Under the pieces are notes generated by a model. The model was not told the DNA's origin. It did no database searches and worked only from the letters and a program-made list of their open reading frames with translations. Of a stretch of DNA of 35,646 nucleotides, positions 30,914-35,646 are shown piece after piece (the first letter of the stretch is position 1; each line of letters begins with the position of its first letter). A program made the position numbers and the translations under genes. Source of the DNA: an uncultured Acidimicrobiales bacterium (GTDB lineage Bacteria > Actinomycetota > Acidimicrobiia > Acidimicrobiales > SZUA-35); the NCBI GenBank assembly GCA_938029215.1, contig CALHFG010000064.1:1-35646 (forward strand), read 5' to 3'.

Positions 30914-33900
30914 ATGTCACGTATTCCAAATACTCCGAGAACAGTCCTGGGGGCCCTCACTGCAGTTGTGGTGATGGCAGCCAGCATGAGTTTCTCCGCC
31001 AGCACAGCATCTGCTGCCCCTGGCGACATCGGCGGCGTTGTGTTTGACGACGTGAACGCCAATGGGTTGAACGAGAGTGAGGCTGGCGTCTCAGGTGTCA
31101 CGGCTACCGCCTACGATGCGGCGGGGCTGGTGGCTGGATCAGCCACATCGGGACCCACCGGAGACTGGCTCATCAGTGGCCTCACCGACGGCATCGAGTA
31201 CCGGATCGAGTTCACCGGACTGCCGGTTGGCTATGAACCGAGCGCCATCGGTGCAGACAACGGCAGTGCGGTGACTTTCGCTCAACCCGAATCTGCTGGG
31301 GTGGACTTCGCCATTTTCGAACCGACGGTCTGCAACGTTCCACCCGCCAACGCACTCCTTCGCCAATACGGTGCGGCCGCAACCTGTTCGGCCCTCATCC
31401 CGGCGGCCTCGCCCAAGGATGCATTCGGACTGATCAACATCGACAACGCGGTACCCGGTACCGGTCGCAACGACCAAACCGCCACCGTAACCATGCTTCA
31501 CGACACGCTCTGGGACATCACCAACATGGGCAACGTGTTCGGCGTTGCGATCGACACCCGCACCGGTGACTTCTTCACGGCTGCGTCCAGCGCCTACTCC
31601 AACGAATTCCTCGACCACGCTCCGGGTGGCAGCTACGACCGAGTCGATGGCTTCACTCGCTACGGAGACATCGGTGGTGGCGCCGATGACCTCAGCGCGG
31701 CAGGCACCATCTACCGGATGGACGCCGTCACCGGCGTGCCTACTGTCCTGGCGGCCCTTCCCCAGCAAGCGACGACGATCACCCATTCTGGCTGTGAGAG
31801 TACGGCGCCAGCCCAGCGCACCCGAGTCGACACCGGTGTTGGCCTGGGCAACGTCGTGTACGACGAGGTCTATAACCAACTGTTCGTGACCAACTGGGAA
31901 GACGGCCATATCTATCGCCTGGCGATGGATGGCACCATTCTCGACGCCTACGATCCCGACGTCAGCGACGACGGCACCGCCGGTATGGCGAACGGAAAGG
32001 TTGCGTTCGGTGTCGAACTGAATGCCGACAGCTCCCGCTTGCTCTTCGGCTACCAGGGACTAACCGAAGTGTGGTCGGTCGACCTGAACGCCGGAGGATT
32101 CACCGGCACCTCGAGCACCAATGGTGCCGGCGTCACCATCTTCGAAGACTCGACTTCAGAGTTCCTCAACCAAACGATCACGCCGACCGCCGGAGATCCG
32201 AACGCCAACTTTGGCATCAACACGACCCTTGAACTGTCGGTCAGTGACCTTGAGCTTCTTCCAAACGGCGACCTGCTCGTAGGTCTACGGGTGTCCTGTG
32301 AGGGAACGCCCCACAGCTCCTACAACCACACCGGTCAAACTCATCAGCTCATCGCAGACGGCGCTGGAGTATTCACGGGAGGGACCGGCGCTTTCGATAT
32401 CAGTGTGCAAGGCGATGCTGGTGCCGACGACAACTACGGCGGCGTCGCTCATCGAGTCAACGCAGATGGAACCGTCGATTACGTGGTGACCTCGGGTGAC
32501 ATCCTGAACGAAGATGACCCCCATGGCATGGCGGTCTTTCCTTCGGGTTCGGCCGGCGCCAGTCCGATCTCTCCACTGGGAGCGATCGACTTCGGAACCG
32601 ACAACGATCCCAAGGGAATCATTGGAGATGTTCAGGTTCTCAACATTCCCGCCTGTACCAACTCTGACATTGAGATCGGCAACCGAGTGTGGCTCGATCT
32701 CGACCAGAACGGTGTGCAAGACCCGGGTGAAACCGCGTTGGAGAACGTGACGGTTACCTTGCTCGATAGTGGCGGTGCCACAGTCGCAACGACCACCACC
32801 GACGCCAACGGCAACTATCTCTTCACCACCGCCGACGGTGTGCAGTTCAACACCGCCTATGAAATCGAATTCAATGCAAGCACTAGTTCGACCCCGCTCC
32901 CGGGCGGGTTTGCGGCCACCGCGCTCGTAGAAACCACCGCAGATGGCGCCTCGGGCGCCAATGCCGACTCGATCGATTCCGATGTGGTGAGCAATCGGAT
33001 CTCGGTTACCACCGGCGGGCCCGGCGAGAACGACCACACCTTGGACGCGGGCTACACCCTTCCGTATGACCTTGCGCTGTTCAAGGTCTACACCAGCGAC
33101 ACCTACGACAACCCCACCGACGGGGTGGTTGAACCTGGCTCCGACGTTGTATTCACGATCAACGTGATCAACCAGGGTGCAGCTGCTGCGGCCAACGTCG
33201 CCGTAACCGACTACATCCCAGCTGGCTTCGCTTTGAACGATGCGGCCTGGACCGACAACGGCAACGGAACCGCCACTCGAATCATTCCGTCGCTTAATCC
33301 CGGTGCGACAGAATCGCTGACAATCACGATGTCGGTAGTTGGCGGGACCGCAGGCGACAAACTCAACATCGCCGAGATTTCCGCAGATGATGGCAACGAC
33401 ATCGACAGCACACCCGACGTAAACCCGGCAAACGATAACCAGCCGGCCGCTGCCGGTGCCGCGGGCGACGACGTCGTCGACAACAGCGGTGGCGATGAAG
33501 ATGACCACGACATCGCCGGCGTCACACTCGCGATCTATGACCTTGCCCTCACCAAGGAGTACACCTCTGACAATTTCGGTCCTTCGACCGATGCCGTTAT
33601 CGAGAACGGTTCCGACGTCACCTTCACCATCACCCTGACCAACCAAGGAACCATCGACTCGACGGGCGTCACGGTTACCGACTACATCCCGGCAGGATTC
33701 GCGCTGAACGATTCTGCCTGGACCGACAATGGCAACGGAACGGCATCGATTGACTCTGTTCCACTGGACGCAGGGTTGAGCACGACGATTCCGATCACTC
33801 TCACCGCGGTTTCCGCGGGCGCTGGTCAGCTTGTCAACTGGGCTGAAATTAGCGCCGACGATGGCAACGACGTTGATTCGAGTCCCGACACCACCCAGGC

Positions 33901-35646
33901 CAATGACAATCAGCCCGCAACCGCGGGTGATCCCACCGATGGTGTGATCGACAACAGCGTAGATGGTGCTGGAGATCCAGACGAAGACGATCATGACCCA
34001 GCCGGAATCACAGTGCAGGCCTATGACCTTGCGCTCACCAAGGCGTACACGAGCGACACATTCGACAACACCACCGATGGTGTAGTGGAAAACGGCTCAG
34101 ACGTGACCTTCACGATCACGGTCACAAACCAGGGATCGGTGGAAGCTGCCAACTTCACGGTTACCGACTACATCCCGGCCGGGTTCGTTCTGAACGACAC
34201 GTTGCCGGCTAACACCGGGTGGACCGCGGGCGCGGGGAACACCGCAGCCATCGACTCCGGGCCGCTGGCGGCAGGGGCGTCGACCGACCTGACGATCACG
34301 TTGACTGCTACTGGTGCTGCTGATGGCAGTTACGTCAACTGGGCAGAGATTTCCAGTGACGATGGCAATGACGCTGACAGCACTCCTGACACAACGCAGG
34401 CGAATGATAATCAGCCAGCGAACGTTGGTGATCCCACCGATGGTGTGATCGATAACAGCGTCGATGGTGCTGGTGACCCTGATGAGGATGATCATGACCC
34501 TGCGGGTGTTGTGGTTGGTTCGTTCGACCTTGCGTTGACGAAGGTCTACACCTCTGACACCAGCGCTGATGGCAACGCCAATGATGGCGTCATTGTGGAT
34601 GGCGATGATGTGGTGTTCACGATCAACGTGGAGAATCAGGGTTCGATTGACGCCACCACGTTCACCGTGACTGATTACATTCCGGCCGGGTTCGTGTTGA
34701 ACGACGGAGCATGGACTCCGGGTGCTGGTAACACTGCGACCTTTATCGGTGGGCCGCTGGCTGTTGGCTCGGATGTTGATATTCCGATCACCTTGACGGC
34801 GTCTGGTGTTGGCACCGGGACCAGTGTCAATCTGGCTGAGATCAGTGTTGATGATGGCAATGATGTTGACTCGACCCCCGATTCGGATCGGGCGAACGAC
34901 AATCAGCCGGCTGCGCCGGGTGATCCGACTGATGATGTCACCGACAACACCTCGGGCGACGAAGACGACCACGACATCGCCGGCGTGTCCGTCTCGAGTT
35001 ACGACCTTGCGCTCAGTCAGGTCTACACCTCCGACAACCTCGGGAATACCACCGACGCCATCATCGAGAATGGTGCCGACGTCACGTTTACGATCACCGT
35101 GACCAACCAGGGCTCAGAAGATGCAGCGAACTTCACCGTCACCGACTACCTACCTGCTGGCTTTGTATTGAACGATGCGGCGTGGACCCCGGGCCCCGGC
35201 AACACAGCCACTATTGACGCCGGCCCACTACTCGCTGGCGAATCGACCGACATCACCATCACCATCACGGCAAACGGCGTTGTCGATGGCGATTTCGTGA
35301 ACTGGGCAGAGATCAGCGCGGATGATGGTGATGATGCGGATTCGACCCCTGATTCGGACCAGGCGAATGATGCGCAGCCGAGTGGTCCTGGGGATGTCAC
35401 CGACAATGTGATTGACAACAGCGGTGGCGATGAGGACGATCATGACCCTGCCGGTGTGACGGTCCGGACCTATGACTTGGCGTTGACGAAGGTCTATACC
35501 AGCGACACGTTTGCGAGTACCAGCGACGGTGTCGTGCAGAACGGTAGTGACGTGACGTTTACGATCACGGTTACCAATCAAGGGTCGTTTGACGCTACGT
35601 CGTTTGAGGTAACTGACTACATCCCTGCTGGGTTTGCTCTCAGTGA
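30914..35646 (+). CDS. Giant exported SdrD-B/DUF11 repeat surface protein, 3' end outside the window
   Basis: The frame is open to the last base (1577 codons), with no stop. A signal peptide with ASA cleavage ends near residue 34. Residues 36-135 are an SdrD-B-like domain (GVVFDDVNANGLNESEAGV). Residues about 136-580 contain Cys-bearing, propeller-like sequence (GVAIDTRTGDFF, GLGNVVYDEVYNQLFV). A second SdrD-B domain (IGNRVWLDLDQNGVQDPGE) covers 581-715. From 717 there are DUF11-type domains of 157-167 residues, each starting DLAL-K-YTSD, with FTI-V-NQG and TDYIPAGF, and ending in an Asp/Asn-rich block (DDGNDIDSTPD, GDEDDHD) that probably binds calcium. This is a cell-surface or matrix adhesin by family; the anchoring signal is beyond the window. 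AAGGA 6 bases before the ATG. Confidence 0.92.
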   Translation, partial: MSRIPNTPRTVLGALTAVVVMAASMSFSASTASAAPGDIGGVVFDDVNANGLNESEAGVSGVTATAYDAAGLVAGSATSGPTGDWLISGLTDGIEYRIEFTGLPVGYEPSAIGADNGSAVTFAQPESAGVDFAIFEPTVCNVPPANALLRQYGAAATCSALIPAASPKDAFGLINIDNAVPGTGRNDQTATVTMLHDTLWDITNMGNVFGVAIDTRTGDFFTAASSAYSNEFLDHAPGGSYDRVDGFTRYGDIGGGADDLSAAGTIYRMDAVTGVPTVLAALPQQATTITHSGCESTAPAQRTRVDTGVGLGNVVYDEVYNQLFVTNWEDGHIYRLAMDGTILDAYDPDVSDDGTAGMANGKVAFGVELNADSSRLLFGYQGLTEVWSVDLNAGGFTGTSSTNGAGVTIFEDSTSEFLNQTITPTAGDPNANFGINTTLELSVSDLELLPNGDLLVGLRVSCEGTPHSSYNHTGQTHQLIADGAGVFTGGTGAFDISVQGDAGADDNYGGVAHRVNADGTVDYVVTSGDILNEDDPHGMAVFPSGSAGASPISPLGAIDFGTDNDPKGIIGDVQVLNIPACTNSDIEIGNRVWLDLDQNGVQDPGETALENVTVTLLDSGGATVATTTTDANGNYLFTTADGVQFNTAYEIEFNASTSSTPLPGGFAATALVETTADGASGANADSIDSDVVSNRISVTTGGPGENDHTLDAGYTLPYDLALFKVYTSDTYDNPTDGVVEPGSDVVFTINVINQGAAAAANVAVTDYIPAGFALNDAAWTDNGNGTATRIIPSLNPGATESLTITMSVVGGTAGDKLNIAEISADDGNDIDSTPDVNPANDNQPAAAGAAGDDVVDNSGGDEDDHDIAGVTLAIYDLALTKEYTSDNFGPSTDAVIENGSDVTFTITLTNQGTIDSTGVTVTDYIPAGFALNDSAWTDNGNGTASIDSVPLDAGLSTTIPITLTAVSAGAGQLVNWAEISADDGNDVDSSPDTTQANDNQPATAGDPTDGVIDNSVDGAGDPDEDDHDPAGITVQAYDLALTKAYTSDTFDNTTDGVVENGSDVTFTITVTNQGSVEAANFTVTDYIPAGFVLNDTLPANTGWTAGAGNTAAIDSGPLAAGASTDLTITLTATGAADGSYVNWAEISSDDGNDADSTPDTTQANDNQPANVGDPTDGVIDNSVDGAGDPDEDDHDPAGVVVGSFDLALTKVYTSDTSADGNANDGVIVDGDDVVFTINVENQGSIDATTFTVTDYIPAGFVLNDGAWTPGAGNTATFIGGPLAVGSDVDIPITLTASGVGTGTSVNLAEISVDDGNDVDSTPDSDRANDNQPAAPGDPTDDVTDNTSGDEDDHDIAGVSVSSYDLALSQVYTSDNLGNTTDAIIENGADVTFTITVTNQGSEDAANFTVTDYLPAGFVLNDAAWTPGPGNTATIDAGPLLAGESTDITITITANGVVDGDFVNWAEISADDGDDADSTPDSDQANDAQPSGPGDVTDNVIDNSGGDEDDHDPAGVTVRTYDLALTKVYTSDTFASTSDGVVQNGSDVTFTITVTNQGSFDATSFEVTDYIPAGFALS
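33065..35646 (+). repeat. Six DUF11 coding repeats (471-501 bp), last one cut off
   Basis: Units start at the codons for DLAL-type strands: 33065, 33536, 34022, 34523, 35000 and 35471, giving periods of 471, 486, 501, 477 and 471 bases. Neighbouring units share long synonymous or identical blocks (33926 onward against 34427 onward). Unit 3 has a short insertion (LPANTGWTAG) next to the conserved turn. Confidence 0.9.

Noticed and set aside
32285..33994. A 569-codon minus-strand open frame, seemingly the largest gene in the last 5 kb.
   Set aside because: It is the antisense of the DUF11/SdrD-B coding frame; its protein is Val/Gly/Arg-rich with no known domain, whereas the plus frame has a signal peptide, repeat period and family motifs throughout.
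34097..34972. A 291-codon minus-strand open frame, and similar ones at 31139-31909 and 35228-35581.
   Set aside because: They are antisense shadows of the same repeat gene and share its period; they have no plausible start region or motifs.

Overview
The window looks like a chromosomal segment of a high-GC actinobacterium, most likely a marine or freshwater Acidimicrobiia (Ilumatobacter-like) lineage. Evidence: the 31-residue actinobacterial ribosomal protein bS22; the gene order metG, tatD, rsmA, ispE, then tRNA-Gln, glmU, prs, rplY, pth, mfd, which follows the mycobacterial metS-to-mfd neighbourhood; actinobacterial -10 hexamers of the form TANNNT; and SdrD-B/DUF11 and Thr-rich secreted proteins common in this class. 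The lineage call is inference, because no 16S rRNA gene is present.

Layout. Bases 1-2471 hold the 3' end of a phytanoyl-CoA dioxygenase-like gene, a secreted-type metalloprotease with an N-terminal P-domain, a small exported protein and a P-loop nucleotide kinase-like protein. Bases 2572-7337 (minus strand) form a tight four-gene operon: a two-domain protein (GATase-like + Gfo/Idh/MocA oxidoreductase), a second Gfo/Idh/MocA oxidoreductase, an alpha/beta hydrolase, and a fusion of a peptidase-S51-like domain with a CysRS-like C-terminal domain. A 33-bp-arm palindrome lies between this operon and the divergent metG. Bases 7516-15794 carry metG, an orphan PAS histidine kinase, tatD, rsmA and ispE, interrupted by minus-strand genes for a CurA-type reductase and a secreted propeller/Fn3 protein. 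Bases 15803-18577 (minus) encode a Thr-rich phosphodiester-glycosidase lipoprotein, a PNPOx-family protein and a nitroreductase.

Bases 18636-27717 hold tRNA-Gln with a tandem degenerate copy, bS22, a C-terminally truncated GlmU, prs, an unusual DUF4272 protein, rplY, pth and mfd. Bases 27761-30572 are a three-gene proton-translocating transhydrogenase operon (pntAA, pntAB, pntB). A 341-base structured leader follows, then a giant exported protein (from 30914, running off the window) with two SdrD-B domains, a propeller-like region and at least six DUF11 repeats. This protein is the real coding frame of the last 4.7 kb; the long minus-strand frames there are shadows.

Regulation. Many genes here have a TANNNT hexamer exactly 6-7 bases before the start codon, which predicts leaderless mRNAs (protease, metG, curA-like, propeller gene, rsmA, nitroreductase, glmU). 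By contrast the DUF4272 gene is predicted to start transcription at a hairpin that hides its own Shine-Dalgarno site, and the giant surface protein has a long leader with mutually exclusive stems. No CRISPR array, rRNA gene, transposase or phage gene was seen.
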